In this document: piece by piece, positions 24,711 through 33,997 of the stretch | How positions within the stretch are numbered: position 1 is the first letter of the stretch | How the letters are laid out: every line of letters starts with the position of its first letter | NCBI RefSeq assembly: GCF_000719555.1 | Contig: NZ_JOGX01000019.1 | Span: 83,835-147,834, forward strand | DNA from: Streptomyces sp. NRRL F-5727 | GTDB lineage: Bacteria > Actinomycetota > Actinomycetes > Streptomycetales > Streptomycetaceae | Reading direction: 5' to 3' | DNA: 64,000 bases | Notes under the pieces: model-generated | Database searches by the model: none | Told to the model about the DNA's origin: nothing | What the model saw: the letters and a program-made list of their open reading frames with translations, nothing else | Position numbers and translations under genes: made by a program

Positions 24711-27197
24711 GTGACCCCGCACCAGCCGCTGCCCCCCGGCACGCCACCGCAGGCCCTGACGCAGGCGCTGGCGGAGGCGGCGACGGACGCCGTCGAGGCG
24801 GTCGGCGGGTACGCCGGCGGGGTGTACCTGCGGTCCGGTACGGAGGGGCTGCTGCGGCTCTCGGTGCTGGCCGGCCTGCCGGGCGAGCTGTTCCGGCCCT
24901 GGTCGCGGATGCACACCAACCGCCCCTTCCCGGTCGCGGAGGTGCACCGCTCCGGGCAGCCGGTGCACCTGGCGGACGTCGAGGAGTCGATGCGCCGGTT
25001 CCCGCAGCTGGTGGCGAGCCTGCCCTTCCCCTTCGCGTCCCTGTACGTCCCGGTGGTGGCCGGCCGGGAGCGGTTCGGGGTCCTGGTGGTGCTGCGGCCG
25101 CCGACGCCCGGGCTGCCGGTGGGCGCGCGGGACCGGGAGCGGATGACCCGCGCGGGGCTGCGGCTCGGGGAGGTGCTGGCGGAGCTCGTGGCGGGCGGGA
25201 CGCCGGTGCGGTGGCCGGGCGATCCGATCTGCGTCCAGCTGCCGTCCGGCGCCGTGCCGCCGGTGCGGTTCGGCTCCTTCGACTGGGACCTGGCGGCGGG
25301 GACCGTGACCATGGACGACGGGCTGCGGGCGATCCTCGGCGTACCGGACGCCACCCCGCTGCCGATCGAGGCGCTCACCTCGCGGCTGGAGCCGGAGGAC
25401 GGCTACGCGCTGTGGGCTGCGGCCCGCCGGACGGGCGCCGCGGACGGCGGCGGCTCGGTGCGCCGGCTGCGGCTGAAGGGGCCGGACGGCGGACTGCACC
25501 TGCTGGAGGTGTCGGCACGGTCGCGGTTCGTCGGTGCGGACGGGCACGGTCACCTGACCGGCGCCCTGGTCGACCTGGGCACGGGACTGATCGGCTCGGA
25601 CGCCACGGACCGGCTGCCGCGGGCCATCCTGGCCATCGACCGGCTCGGCCGGGTCACCTACGTGAACGAGCGCACCGAGCGGCTGCTGGGGCGCCCGCGC
25701 GGGGCGCTCGCCGGACGGCCGCTGTGGGAGGCGCTGCCGTGGTTCGCCCACCCGTTCCACGAGGAGCAGCTGAGGGCCGCGCTGCTGTCGACGGAGCCGG
25801 TGCGGTTCCTGGCCCGCCCCGAGGAGGGCCGGTGGCTGTCGGTGTCGCTGCACCCCGGCCGGGACGGCGTGACCATGGTGCTGGTCCCGGAGGAGGCCCC
25901 GGAACCGGACGCGGCCCCGGAACCGGCGCCTGCGCAGCGGGCCGGTGACGGGCTCGGCTCCGAGGGCACGCGCGCGGCGTCGCTGTACCGTCCGGTGGCG
26001 CTGGCGATCGCGCTGACGGAGGCGGTGACGGCGCGGCAGGTGTCGGCGGTGGTCACCGAGGAGCTGCTGCCGGCCTTCGGCGGGCGGCAGCTGGCGATCT
26101 ACCTGCTGAGCGACCGGCGGCTCTATCTGGCGTGGGAGACGGGTTTCCCGCCGGGTTTCCTGGACCCCTTCGACGGGGTGGCGCTGGACGCCCACGTCCC
26201 GGGCGTGGACGCGCTGACGGGCGGCCGGGCGCTGTTCTTCGAGTCGATGGAGATGCTGCGCCGTACCTATCCGGAACTGCCGCTGGACGCGGAGTCGGGC
26301 GCTCGGGCGTTCCTGCCGCTGATCGCCTCGGGCCGGCCGGTCGGTTCCTGCATCCTCGGCTTCGACCGGCCGCGGGACTTCGGCCCGGAGGAGCGGGCGG
26401 TGCTCACCGCGCTGGCGGGGCTGATCGCCCAGGCGCTGGAGCGGGCGCAGCGGTACGACTCCGAGGCCGCCGTCGCGCGCGGGCTCCAGGACGCGCTGCT
26501 GCCGCACCGGCTGCCGGTGCGGGAGGGCGTCGAGACGGTGGGCCGCTATCTGCCCGGGACGCAGGGCATGGACGTGGGCGGCGACTGGTACGACGTGGTG
26601 GAGACCGCCCGGGGCGAGCTGGCGCTGGTCATCGGGGACGTCCAGGGGCACGGGGTCGCGGCGGCGGCGACCATGGGCCAGCTGCGGAGCGCCGTCCGGG
26701 CGTTCGCGCTGAGCGGGCTGCCGCCGCAGGACGTGGTGCGGGGCACCAACCGGCTGCTCATCGACCTGGACCCGGGGCAGTTCGCGAGCTGTTGCTACAT
26801 CGTCCTGGACGCGCGGACGGGGGACGCGCGGGCGGTGCGGGCCGGGCATCCGCAGCCGTTGCTGAGGCATCCGGACGGGACGGCGGAGCTGCTGGACATC
26901 GCGGGCGGGGTGGTGTTGGGCGTGGACGGGCGCGCCGCGTATCCGGAGACGCGGCTGCGGCTGGCCGAGGGCGCCGTCCTCGCGCTGTTCACGGACGGGC
27001 TGGTGGAGCGGCCGGGTGCGGACATCGACGACGGGGTGGAGCGGCTGCGCCGGACGCTGGCGTCGACGGGTTCGCTGCCGCTGGCGGAGGCGGCGGACCG
27101 GCTGATGCACGAGGCGGTGCGGGCGTCGGACCGGCCGGACGACATCGCCCTGCTGCTCGCGGCCCGCTGGGCGCGGCAGGACGGACAGGTCGGGTAG
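24711..27197 (+). CDS. SpoIIE-type PP2C phosphatase with GAF and PAS domains
   Basis: An 828-aa sensor phosphatase. An N-terminal GAF-like domain (about 8-165), a PAS-like segment around 185-300, a PAS domain (about 305-410, with [14 protein letters not shown]), a second GAF domain (about 430-585) and a C-terminal SpoIIE PP2C domain (about 600-822). The PP2C part has [11 protein letters not shown] and [13 protein letters not shown], giving the metal-binding aspartates, and RPDDIALLL at the end. It should dephosphorylate an anti-sigma-factor antagonist. No switch kinase or antagonist gene is adjacent. The GTG at 24711 was chosen because similarity starts there; an upstream in-frame ATG at 24633 would add a basic, unconserved tail. 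Confidence 0.93.
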   Translation: MTPHQPLPPGTPPQALTQALAEAATDAVEAVGGYAGGVYLRSGTEGLLRLSVLAGLPGELFRPWSRMHTNRPFPVAEVHRSGQPVHLADVEESMRRFPQLVASLPFPFASLYVPVVAGRERFGVLVVLRPPTPGLPVGARDRERMTRAGLRLGEVLAELVAGGTPVRWPGDPICVQLPSGAVPPVRFGSFDWDLAAGTVTMDDGLRAILGVPDATPLPIEALTSRLEPEDGYALWAAARRTGAADGGGSVRRLRLKGPDGGLHLLEVSARSRFVGADGHGHLTGALVDLGTGLIGSDATDRLPRAILAIDRLGRVTYVNERTERLLGRPRGALAGRPLWEALPWFAHPFHEEQLRAALLSTEPVRFLARPEEGRWLSVSLHPGRDGVTMVLVPEEAPEPDAAPEPAPAQRAGDGLGSEGTRAASLYRPVALAIALTEAVTARQVSAVVTEELLPAFGGRQLAIYLLSDRRLYLAWETGFPPGFLDPFDGVALDAHVPGVDALTGGRALFFESMEMLRRTYPELPLDAESGARAFLPLIASGRPVGSCILGFDRPRDFGPEERAVLTALAGLIAQALERAQRYDSEAAVARGLQDALLPHRLPVREGVETVGRYLPGTQGMDVGGDWYDVVETARGELALVIGDVQGHGVAAAATMGQLRSAVRAFALSGLPPQDVVRGTNRLLIDLDPGQFASCCYIVLDARTGDARAVRAGHPQPLLRHPDGTAELLDIAGGVVLGVDGRAAYPETRLRLAEGAVLALFTDGLVERPGADIDDGVERLRRTLASTGSLPLAEAADRLMHEAVRASDRPDDIALLLAARWARQDGQVG

Positions 27198-27339
27198 GCC
27201 GGGTCCTGGCGCTCACCCGGTCGGGTCAGCGGCGCTGGTCGGCGCGGGCGGCCCCGGCGAGGCTGGAGGGGGTCCGTGCCGTTCGGGCCGGACACGACGG
27301 GGTCGGCCGTGCGACGGCCGCCCGAGGCGAGGAGGTCCC

Positions 27340-27588
27340 GTGCAGCAGGACAAGCAGCCCGACTACCGGCCCGTGGTCTTCCGTGACCGCTCGGCGGGGT
27401 ACGCGTTCCTGACGCGGTCGACCGCGACGAGCGAGCAGACCATCGAGTGGGACGACGGCGAGACGTATCCGGTGGTCGACGTCGAGATCTCGTCGGAGAG
27501 CCACCCGTTCTACACGGGCAAGGCGCGTACCGTGGACACGGAGGGGCGGATCGCCAAGTTCGAGCGGCGGTACGGCGAGGGCGGCTGA
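27340..27588 (+). CDS. rpmE2: 50S ribosomal protein L31 type B
   Basis: An 82-aa ribosomal protein. [20 protein letters not shown] and [30 protein letters not shown] identify the zinc-free (C-minus) L31 paralogue, as it lacks the CxxC pairs of type A. This form replaces zinc-containing L31 during zinc starvation and is usually controlled by Zur. I see no obvious AT-rich Zur box upstream. It begins with GTG at 27340, with GAGGAGGTCCC as ribosome site. Confidence 0.95.
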   Translation: MQQDKQPDYRPVVFRDRSAGYAFLTRSTATSEQTIEWDDGETYPVVDVEISSESHPFYTGKARTVDTEGRIAKFERRYGEGG

Positions 27589-27678
27589 GGCTGCCGTCGG
27601 CGGGTCGGGGCGGTGGAGTGGTGTCCGGTGGACGCCGCTCCTCCCGCCCCGTTCCATGGGGTGTCGCGGGGAGCCGGA

Positions 27679-28176
27679 TCAGCCCTCGACGACGCCGGAC
27701 TTGCCGATCTTGATGACGGCGCTGGTGGCGCCGGAGCGGGAGCCCAGGGCCTCGACCTTCTTGACGACGTCCTGGCCCTCGACGACCTCGCCGAAGACGA
27801 CGTGCTTGCCGTCCAGCCAGTCGGTGACGATGGTGGTGATGAAGAACTGGGAACCGTTGGTGTTCTTGCCCGCGTTCGCCATCGAGAGCAGGAACGGGCG
27901 GTCGTGCTTCAGCTCGAAGTTCTCGTCCTCGAACTTCTCGCCGTAGATGCTCTTGCCGCCGGTGCCGTTGCCGCGGGTGAAGTCACCGCCCTGCAGCATG
28001 AAGGCGGGGATCACGCGGTGGAACGGGGAGCCCTCGTAGCCGAAGCCGTGCTGGCCGGTGGCGAGCTCGCGGAAGTTCTGCGCCGTCTTCGGGACGACGT
28101 CGTCGAACAGCTTGAAGACGATCCGGCCGGCCGGCTCGTCGTTGATGGTGATGTCGAAGAAAACGTTGTTGCTCAT
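27679..28176 (-). CDS. cyclophilin-type peptidyl-prolyl cis-trans isomerase
   Basis: A 165-aa single-domain cyclophilin close to the eukaryotic CypA type, lacking signal or membrane segments. Active-site motifs: [15 protein letters not shown] (Arg, Phe, Gln), [16 protein letters not shown] and [12 protein letters not shown] (Trp, cyclosporin contact; His). It accelerates proline isomerisation in cytoplasmic proteins. The start ATG follows CAGGATGTCCCC. It is convergent with the L31 gene. Confidence 0.96.
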   Translation of the reverse strand: MSNNVFFDITINDEPAGRIVFKLFDDVVPKTAQNFRELATGQHGFGYEGSPFHRVIPAFMLQGGDFTRGNGTGGKSIYGEKFEDENFELKHDRPFLLSMANAGKNTNGSQFFITTIVTDWLDGKHVVFGEVVEGQDVVKKVEALGSRSGATSAVIKIGKSGVVEG

Positions 28177-28242
28177 GGGGACATCCTGTCATTACCCGCG
28201 CACCGCGCGCGCACGGGCCGCCTCCCGGCGGGTCACGACACG

Positions 28243-28278
28243 CCGGTGCCCCGCGCCGGCAGGGGCGCGGGGCACCGG
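28243..28278 (-). terminator. terminator of the small secreted protein gene
   Basis: A perfect 15-bp stem (ccggtgccccgcgcc and complement) with a 6-nt loop, 19 bp past the stop at 28298. It also separates that gene from the cyclophilin gene downstream. Confidence 0.85.
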
Positions 28279-28297
28279 AGGCGGTGGGGACCCTCGG

Positions 28298-28516
28298 TCA
28301 GCGGAGTCCCTGGGCGGAGCCGTCGGCGACGGTGCCCTCCACGGTCGTGACGGTCTCGTGGACGACGGTGGCGGGGCCGTCCTCCTGGAGGAGTCCGGTG
28401 GCCCCGCCGATACCCAGGGGGTTCTCCGCGGCGCTGGCCTGCGGCGGCGGCGTGACGAGGGCGGTGACGACGCCTGCGGCGAGGGAGGCGATGGCGAGCA
28501 TGCTGCGCTTCTTCAT
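28298..28516 (-). CDS. small secreted protein of unknown function
   Basis: A 72-aa precursor with a classic Sec signal: MKKRSMLAIASLAAGVVTAL and a cleavage site near ASAAE (about 29). The mature part of about 42 residues is acidic to neutral, with TVVHETVTTVEGTVADG and no cysteines. No known family; it is similar in style to the many short exported proteins of streptomycetes. It is monocistronic between the cyclophilin gene and the response regulator gene. Confidence 0.75.
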   Translation of the reverse strand: MKKRSMLAIASLAAGVVTALVTPPPQASAAENPLGIGGATGLLQEDGPATVVHETVTTVEGTVADGSAQGLR

Positions 28517-28584
28517 GCCCTGGTCAACTGCTGGGGCGGAAAAGGGTTACGGCCCGCCCATCAGTCCGTCAGTCCTTCAGTCCG

Positions 28585-29304
28585 TCAGCTTGTGGAGACG
28601 AGTCCTGCCTCGTAGGCCAGGATGACGAGCTGGACCCGGTCGCGGGCGTCGAGCTTGGCGAGGAGCCGGGTGACGTAGGTCTTCACGGTGGCGAGGGTGA
28701 TGTGGAGTTCGTCGGCGATCTCCGTGTTGGACAGGCCCCGGCCGACGAGGGTGAGGACCTCCTGTTCGCGTTCGGTGGTGCGCTCGGCGAGCCGGAGCGC
28801 GGCGGGGCTCGGGCCGGCCGCGGCGGCTTCCCGGCCCTCGCGGGGGCGGCGGGTGAACTCCTTGATGAGGCGTCCGGTGACGGCGGGGGCGATGAGGGCG
28901 TCGCCGGAGGCGACGATCCGGACGGCGGCCAGGATGTCGTCCATCGCCATGTCCTTGACGAGGAAGCCGGAGGCGCCGGCGTGCAGGGCGCCGTAGACGT
29001 GATCGTCGTCGTCGAAGGTGGTGAGAACGACGACGCGGGCGCCGGTGGGGCCGGCGGTGATCCGCCGGGTCGCCTCGATGCCGTCGGTGCCCGGCATCCG
29101 CAGGTCCATGACGACCACGTCGGCGGCCGTCTCCTCGACGAGGCGCACGGCCTCGGCGCCGTCGGACGCCTCCCCGGCGACGAGCAGGTCGTCGGTCTCC
29201 GCGATGACCATGCGCAGGGCGGTGCGGACGAGCGGCTGGTCGTCGGCGAGGACGACCCGGACCGGGGACGGGACGGTGGCGGCTTCGGTCGTGGTGTCGC
29301 TCAT
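28585..29304 (-). CDS. NarL/LuxR-type response regulator
   Basis: A 239-aa two-component regulator. The receiver (about 15-135) has VVLADDQPLVR, the phospho-acceptor in VVVMDLRMPGTDG and the conserved Lys in GFLVKDM. The DNA-binding domain (about 170-235) has LTEREQEVLTLVGRG-type sequence (TTEREQEVLTLVGRGLSNTE) and LHITLATVKTYVTRLLAKL. ATGA overlap with the kinase gene shows they form one unit. The likely target is the divergent ABC exporter promoter and its own operon. Confidence 0.96.
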   Translation of the reverse strand: MSDTTTEAATVPSPVRVVLADDQPLVRTALRMVIAETDDLLVAGEASDGAEAVRLVEETAADVVVMDLRMPGTDGIEATRRITAGPTGARVVVLTTFDDDDHVYGALHAGASGFLVKDMAMDDILAAVRIVASGDALIAPAVTGRLIKEFTRRPREGREAAAAGPSPAALRLAERTTEREQEVLTLVGRGLSNTEIADELHITLATVKTYVTRLLAKLDARDRVQLVILAYEAGLVSTS

Positions 29305-30605
29305 GCGGGGGCGGCTCCTGGTGGGACGGGAAGGTGGGCGGTGACGCGGAAGCCGCCGCCGGGGCGGGGTCCGGCGGTGAACTCGCCGTGCAGCAGTCCG
29401 ACGCGCTCCCGCATGCCGACGAGGCCGTAGCCGGAGCCGCCTCCGCCGGCCCGGTCGCGTCTGCGGCCGGTCGCGGCACCGGGACCGGGACCGGGGTCCT
29501 CGACGGTGAGGGCGAGGGTGTCGGGGTCGCGGTGGTCGACGGTGATGGTGCAGGTGTCCGCGCCGGAGTGGCGGACGACGTTGGTGACGGACTCCTGGAG
29601 GACACGGAAGGCGGAGAGGTCGATGTCGGGCGGCAGGGGGCGCGGGGCACCGACGCGACGGACGGTGACGCGCACGCCGGCGGCGCCGGTGGTCTCGGCG
29701 AGCCGGTCGAGCGAGGCGAGCCCGGGCGGGGCGGCCGGGGCGGGTGGAGCCGGCTCGGCGAGGACGTCGGGTGACACGTCGGCCGGGGTGGCGGGCGTGG
29801 CGACGGTGTCGGGGGCGCCGGCGGTGTCCGCGGTGCGGAGGGCGCCGAGCATGCGGCGGAGGCCGGCGAGGGTCTCGCGGCTGGCGGTCTCGATCTCGCC
29901 GAGGGCTTCCCGGGCCAGTTCCGGTCGTTTGTCGATGACGAGGCGGGCGGCGCCGGCCTGGAGGGCGACGATGCCGATGCTGTGGGCGACGGTGTCGTGC
30001 ATCTCGCGGGCGATCCGCAGCCGTTCGGCGATGACGGCCTGTTCGGCGGCGCGGGCGCGGGTCTCTTCGGCGTGCAGGCGGTTCTGGCGCGCGGACCGGC
30101 CGACGAGCCAGACGGCGCCGGCGGTGGAGAGCACGGCGAGGGCGGTGGTGGTGCCGGCGCTCCAGCCGGCCAGGAGCCGGACGGCGAGATGGCCCAGGAC
30201 GACGCCGACCGCGAGGAAGGCGGCGCGGTCGGACTCGTTCGTAGGCCGGTGGCTGGCGATGGTGTAGAGGGCGACGTCGACGGCGAGGTACTGGGCGAGC
30301 GGTATGGCGGTGACGCCCAGCGGGAAGGAGCAGAGGACCGCGGCGGCGAGGAGGTGGCCGAGGGCGGCGGTCGGCCGGCGGTCGAGGAGTGCGCTGCCGC
30401 GGAGGGCGAGGGCGGTGGCGAGGACGAGCATGGTGAGCCCGTCCCAGCGGAGGAAGACGACGCCCCGCAGGACGTCCGCCGATTCCTGACCGGGCAGACG
30501 CAGGCGCAGGAGCACGGTGAAGAGCAGTCCGGCGAGCCAGGCGATCGCCGCCCACCAGCCGGGCGTCATCCGTTTGCGGAGCGGCGCTGCCGAGGTCGCT
30601 GACAT
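29301..30605 (-). CDS. sensor histidine kinase (NarL-partner, HPK7 type)
   Basis: A 434-aa membrane kinase. An N-terminal cluster of hydrophobic helices (about 15-165) is followed by the dimerisation/phospho-acceptor segment AERLRIAREMHDTVAHSIG (His about 200) and a C-terminal ATPase domain with VLQESVTNVVRHSGA (N box) and GSGYGLVGMRERV (G box). A Pro/Ala-rich insert (about 255-305) separates the two. The sensed signal is unknown; the architecture fits envelope-stress or antibiotic sensing linked to an ABC exporter. Start at 30605; the frame is open upstream to 30686 but without similarity. Confidence 0.94.
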   Translation of the reverse strand: MSATSAAPLRKRMTPGWWAAIAWLAGLLFTVLLRLRLPGQESADVLRGVVFLRWDGLTMLVLATALALRGSALLDRRPTAALGHLLAAAVLCSFPLGVTAIPLAQYLAVDVALYTIASHRPTNESDRAAFLAVGVVLGHLAVRLLAGWSAGTTTALAVLSTAGAVWLVGRSARQNRLHAEETRARAAEQAVIAERLRIAREMHDTVAHSIGIVALQAGAARLVIDKRPELAREALGEIETASRETLAGLRRMLGALRTADTAGAPDTVATPATPADVSPDVLAEPAPPAPAAPPGLASLDRLAETTGAAGVRVTVRRVGAPRPLPPDIDLSAFRVLQESVTNVVRHSGADTCTITVDHRDPDTLALTVEDPGPGPGAATGRRRDRAGGGGSGYGLVGMRERVGLLHGEFTAGPRPGGGFRVTAHLPVPPGAAPA

Positions 30606-30635
30606 GCGGTGATCGTAAGGCGCGGGGCGGTGTCG

Positions 30636-30671
30636 GGTCATCAACCCCAGGTTGTACGACCGGGGATGACC
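30636..30671. promoter_or_regulatory. divergent operator between two-component and ABC genes
   Basis: GGTCATC (30636-30642) and GATGACC (30665-30671) form an inverted pair, and inside it CAACC-CCA-GGTTG (30642-30654) is a perfect smaller one. The position between the kinase and ABC promoters suits autoregulation by the response regulator. Confidence 0.5.
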
Positions 30672-30739
30672 GGTCGGTCGTCCCATTGTCCGTCCTGGTC
30701 GGATGTCCGGGGGTGGGGCTGGGCGGCACCGTGGTGGAC

Positions 30740-31648
30740 ATGATCGAAGTCAGGGAACTCACGAAGCGCTACGGCGCCACCACCGCGGTCGACGGGCTCA
30801 GCTTCACCGTGCGGCCGGGGCGGGTCACCGGATTCCTCGGGCCCAACGGGGCGGGGAAGAGCACGACGCTGCGGATGATCCTCGGGCTGCACGCACCGAC
30901 CGCCGGATCGGTGACGGTCGGGGGACGGCGGTTCGCCGACCGGCCTCGCGGGCTGCGGCATGTGGGCGCGCTCCTCGATGCCGCGGACGTGCACGGCGGG
31001 CGGACCGCGCGGTCGCATCTCGCGGTGCTCGCGCGGAGCAATCGGATACCGCCGGCGCGGGTCGACGAGGTGCTGGAGGAGGTCGGTCTCGGTGCCGCGG
31101 CCCGGCGGCGGATCGGTGGTTTCTCGCTGGGGATGCGGCAGCGGCTGGGGATAGCGGGCGCGTTGCTGGGCGATCCGCCGGTGCTGCTGTTCGACGAGCC
31201 GCTGAACGGGCTGGATCCGGAGGGGGTGCGCTGGGTGCGGGAGCTGTTCGTGCGGCTCGCCGGGGAGGGGCGGACGGTGTTCGTCTCCAGTCATCTGATG
31301 AGCGAGATGGAGCACACGGCCGACGACCTGGTGGTGGTCGGCCGGGGCCGGCTGATAGCCGAGGAGAGTCTCGCGGAGTTCGCGGCGCGCGGGGCGCGGC
31401 CGAGCGTCGCGGTGGGGACGCCGGTTCCGGGCGTGCTGACGCCGCTGCTGCTGGCGGCGGGCGCGGAGGTGGTGTCGGAGGACGGCCGGCTGACGGTGAC
31501 GGGGCTGAGCGCGGCGCGGATAGGCGAGCTGGCGGTGGAGCACCGGGTGGTGCTGGACCAGCTGACGACCCGTAGGGCCTCGCTGGAGGAGGCGTTCATG
31601 GAGCTGACGGCGGAGAGCGCCGACTACACGGCAGGGGGTGTCCGATGA
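30740..31648 (+). CDS. ABC transporter ATP-binding protein
   Basis: A 302-aa ATPase of the drug/bacteriocin exporter class. Walker A GPNGAGKST (about 37-45), Q-loop region around LLDAADVHGG, signature FSLGMRQRLGIAGALL, Walker B VLLFDEPLNGLDPEG and the switch His in VFVSSHLMSE. It lacks membrane helices and pairs with the permease that overlaps by 4 bp. The ATG at 30740 starts the ABC fold (MIEVRELTKRYG). It is divergent from the two-component genes, the common kinase-regulator-exporter arrangement. Confidence 0.96.
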   Translation: MIEVRELTKRYGATTAVDGLSFTVRPGRVTGFLGPNGAGKSTTLRMILGLHAPTAGSVTVGGRRFADRPRGLRHVGALLDAADVHGGRTARSHLAVLARSNRIPPARVDEVLEEVGLGAAARRRIGGFSLGMRQRLGIAGALLGDPPVLLFDEPLNGLDPEGVRWVRELFVRLAGEGRTVFVSSHLMSEMEHTADDLVVVGRGRLIAEESLAEFAARGARPSVAVGTPVPGVLTPLLLAAGAEVVSEDGRLTVTGLSAARIGELAVEHRVVLDQLTTRRASLEEAFMELTAESADYTAGGVR

Positions 31649-32472
31649 CGACGCTGGTCGTGCACGCGGCGGAGCCGCGGGACCGGTTCCGCGATCTGGT
31701 GGCTTCGGAGTGGCTGAAGCTGTGGTCCCTGCGGTCGACCGGCTGGTCGCTGCTGCTGGGCGCGCTGGCGGTGATGGCCTTCAACGTCGGGACGGCGTGG
31801 GACCACTACCGGTACTGGAACGCCTACGACGAGGCCGCCCGGGCGGCGTTCGTGGCGGACGGTCTGGCGCTGGGGGACGCGTTCACGGGGAACGCGGCGA
31901 TGGTGCTGGTGCTGTGTTCGGCGGCGCTGGGGGCCGTGACGGTGGTCGGCGAGTACGGCAGCGGGCAGGTGCGGACGACCTTCGCGGCGGTGCCGGCGCG
32001 GGGGGCGCTGATATCGGCGAAGGCGCTGGTGCTGGCCGGGGTGCAGGCCGGGTTCGGGGCGGTCGTCGCGGGGGGTTCGTTCTGGGCGTCGCAGGCGGTG
32101 CTGTCGCTGCGGGACGCGGGGGTGTCGCTGGGCCGTCCGGGGGCGGTGCGGCTGGTGGTGGCCTCGGCGCTGCTGGCGCCGGTGTGCGCGCTGGTGGGGA
32201 TGGCTCTGGGGGCGCTGCTGCGGCGGGGGGCGGCGGCCGTGGTCGGTGCGGTGGTGCTGCTGCTGTTGGTGCCGATGGTGTTGAGCGAGGAGCGTCGGCT
32301 GACGGCGGTGCTGGGGCACGCGACGCCCTTGCGGGCGTGGCGGCGGCTGGCCGGGGAGGGTGCGATGGAGCCGTTCGCCTGGACGACGGGCGGGGCGTGG
32401 CTGGTGTACGGGGGTTGGGTCGCGGTGGCGGTGCTGGTGACGGTGGTGACGGTGCGGAGACGGGACCAGTGA
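31645..32472 (+). CDS. ABC transporter permease (ABC-2 type)
   Basis: A 275-aa integral membrane protein with about six hydrophobic helices (around 36-55, 85-105, 125-150, 165-190, 193-213 and 245-268), as in ABC-2 permeases. The N-terminal region RFRDLVASEWLKLWSLRSTG is typical of this family. It forms an exporter with the ATPase upstream (ATGA overlap). The substrate is unknown. Confidence 0.92.
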   Translation: MTTLVVHAAEPRDRFRDLVASEWLKLWSLRSTGWSLLLGALAVMAFNVGTAWDHYRYWNAYDEAARAAFVADGLALGDAFTGNAAMVLVLCSAALGAVTVVGEYGSGQVRTTFAAVPARGALISAKALVLAGVQAGFGAVVAGGSFWASQAVLSLRDAGVSLGRPGAVRLVVASALLAPVCALVGMALGALLRRGAAAVVGAVVLLLLVPMVLSEERRLTAVLGHATPLRAWRRLAGEGAMEPFAWTTGGAWLVYGGWVAVAVLVTVVTVRRRDQ

Positions 32473-32484
32473 GCGGGCGGCGGG

Positions 32485-33348
32485 TCAGGGGCGGTCGATG
32501 CGGGTGAGGCGGCGGCGGAGGCGGGTCTCGTGGACGAGGCGGCCGACGAGGGCACTGCCGTAGACGACGAAGCCGACGCCGACGAGCCAGGACTGCAGGA
32601 CCAGGACGGTGCCGAACTGGCCGTAGGTGACGGCGTTGGAGGCGATCAGCGGGGAGAAGACGAGCTGGGAGAAGATCCGCAGCCCGAGGAGGCCCAGGGC
32701 GGTGAGGACGGCGCCGGGCAGGAGGGCGCGCCAGCGGATGCGGCCGCAGAGGAGGAAGCGCTGGGACCACCAGAAGAAGAGGAAGGTGCCGACCAGGTCG
32801 CCGAGGGCCACGAGGACGGTGAGGGCGGCGGGGGCGTTTTCGGGGGCGGGGAAGGCGACGAAGAGGAGGAGGGCGGCGACGAGGACGGCGAGCCAGACGA
32901 TGTGGCGCCACATGGTGTGCCAGCGGGCGGTGGGCAGGTCCCAGGCGCGTTCGTAGCCGGTCTGGACGGCGGAGCCGAAGGTGACGCCGAAGGCGGCGAG
33001 GGCGGCGAGACCGAAGGCGGTGGTGCGCTGGAGGGCCTGGCCCGGCTGGCCGAAGAGGAGTTCGACCTCTTCCTGGGAGACCTCGGTGACGCCGAGGCCC
33101 TGGATGAGCCAGCGGGCGAATCCCTGGCCGCGGGAGAGGTCGGCGGCGGCCACCACGATGAGGAGGGGGACGAGGGTGAGGAGGCTGAGGGCGGCGAACC
33201 CCATGGCGCGGTGCATGAGTTCCATCGCGCGGCCGCGGTTCCAGGCGAGCCCCACGGGTGATGCGAGCAGGCGGGCGCGCCAGCGCTGGAACGGGTGCGC
33301 GTGTTCGTGCGGCGGCTGGTCGCGCGGCGGACCGGGGATGGGGGGCAT
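32485..33348 (-). CDS. YihY/BrkB-family inner membrane protein
   Basis: A 287-aa protein with about six hydrophobic helices and the family pattern MELMHRAMGFAALSLLTLVP near the N-terminus and GSAVQTGYERAWDLP in the middle. YihY/BrkB proteins were once called ribonuclease BN; their function is unsettled, and they are probably transport or envelope related. The N-terminal 25 residues are Pro/His-rich and cytoplasmic. It is convergent with the ABC permease gene (12-bp gap). Confidence 0.9.
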   Translation of the reverse strand: MPPIPGPPRDQPPHEHAHPFQRWRARLLASPVGLAWNRGRAMELMHRAMGFAALSLLTLVPLLIVVAAADLSRGQGFARWLIQGLGVTEVSQEEVELLFGQPGQALQRTTAFGLAALAAFGVTFGSAVQTGYERAWDLPTARWHTMWRHIVWLAVLVAALLLFVAFPAPENAPAALTVLVALGDLVGTFLFFWWSQRFLLCGRIRWRALLPGAVLTALGLLGLRIFSQLVFSPLIASNAVTYGQFGTVLVLQSWLVGVGFVVYGSALVGRLVHETRLRRRLTRIDRP

Positions 33349-33411
33349 GTCTGGTCCGGTACCCGCCGGGGGGTCGGGTCCCGCAGCGATGCGGCCGAAC
33401 GGGTGGGGCGG

Positions 33412-33882
33412 TCAGGGCAGGCGGCGGGCGCCGGGGCCGGGGGTGACGGTGACCTCGCGGGCGGTGAGGACCTCGGCGTCGTCGCCGGCGCACTGGACGA
33501 CGACCTGGACGGGGGCTCCGCAGGCGGTGTGGCGGATGTCGAGGGAGGGGCCCTCGGGGTCGCCGGTGTGGGTGTCGCCCCACTGTTTGAGGGCGAGCAG
33601 CACGGGCCAGAGGTCGATGCCCTTGGGGGTGAGCCGGTACTCGTGGCGGGTGCGGGTGCCGGGTTCCCGGTAGGGGACGCTGCGGAGCACTCCGGCGGCG
33701 ACGAGTTTGCGGAGCCGGTCGGCGAGGACGGCTTCGGAGAGGCCGAGGTGGCGGCGGAAGTCGTCGTACCGGCGGACGCCGTTGAAGGCGTCGCGCAGGA
33801 TGAGCAGGCTCCACTTCTCGCCCACGAGGTCCAGGGTGCGGCGGACCGAGCAGTTCTCGGTGTCCGTCTCCAGCCACTTCAT
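33412..33882 (-). CDS. HxlR-family transcriptional regulator
   Basis: A 156-aa winged-helix regulator. CSVRRTLDLVGEKWSLLILRDA (about 11-32) with the redox-candidate Cys, RRYDDFRRHLGLSEAVLADRLRKLV and VPYREPGTRTRHEYRLTPKG define HxlR. The extra C-terminal 50 residues include two more cysteines (HTACGAP, VVQCAG), which could sense thiol stress. ATG at 33882 sits 6 nt after a TAGAGT -10 (33894-33889 on the minus strand), so it is probably leaderless; a GTG two codons upstream is the alternative. It is divergent from the thioesterase gene, its likely target. Confidence 0.92.
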   Translation of the reverse strand: MKWLETDTENCSVRRTLDLVGEKWSLLILRDAFNGVRRYDDFRRHLGLSEAVLADRLRKLVAAGVLRSVPYREPGTRTRHEYRLTPKGIDLWPVLLALKQWGDTHTGDPEGPSLDIRHTACGAPVQVVVQCAGDDAEVLTAREVTVTPGPGARRLP

Positions 33883-33911
33883 CGTCACACTCTAGCCACC
33901 TGGCTGCGTCA

Positions 33912-33941
33912 TTGACAGTCAGCCGACGCGGGGTCTAGCTT
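33912..33941 (+). promoter_or_regulatory. thioesterase promoter with TGACAGTCA palindrome
   Basis: TTGACA (33912-33917), 18 bp, TAGCTT (33936-33941). TGAC-A-GTCA (33913-33921) overlaps the -35 box and is a natural site for the divergent HxlR-type repressor. A wider pair GGCTG/CAGCC (33902-33906, 33920-33924) surrounds it. Confidence 0.6.
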
Positions 33942-33997
33942 CGCGGTACAGAGCCAGCCGTCGGGACGGCGACGGGGAACGACGGAGCGGAGTGGTC

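Noticed and set aside
27198..27339. Zur box before the type B L31 gene
   Set aside because: No AT-rich Zur-like inverted repeat is visible in the 142-bp gap.
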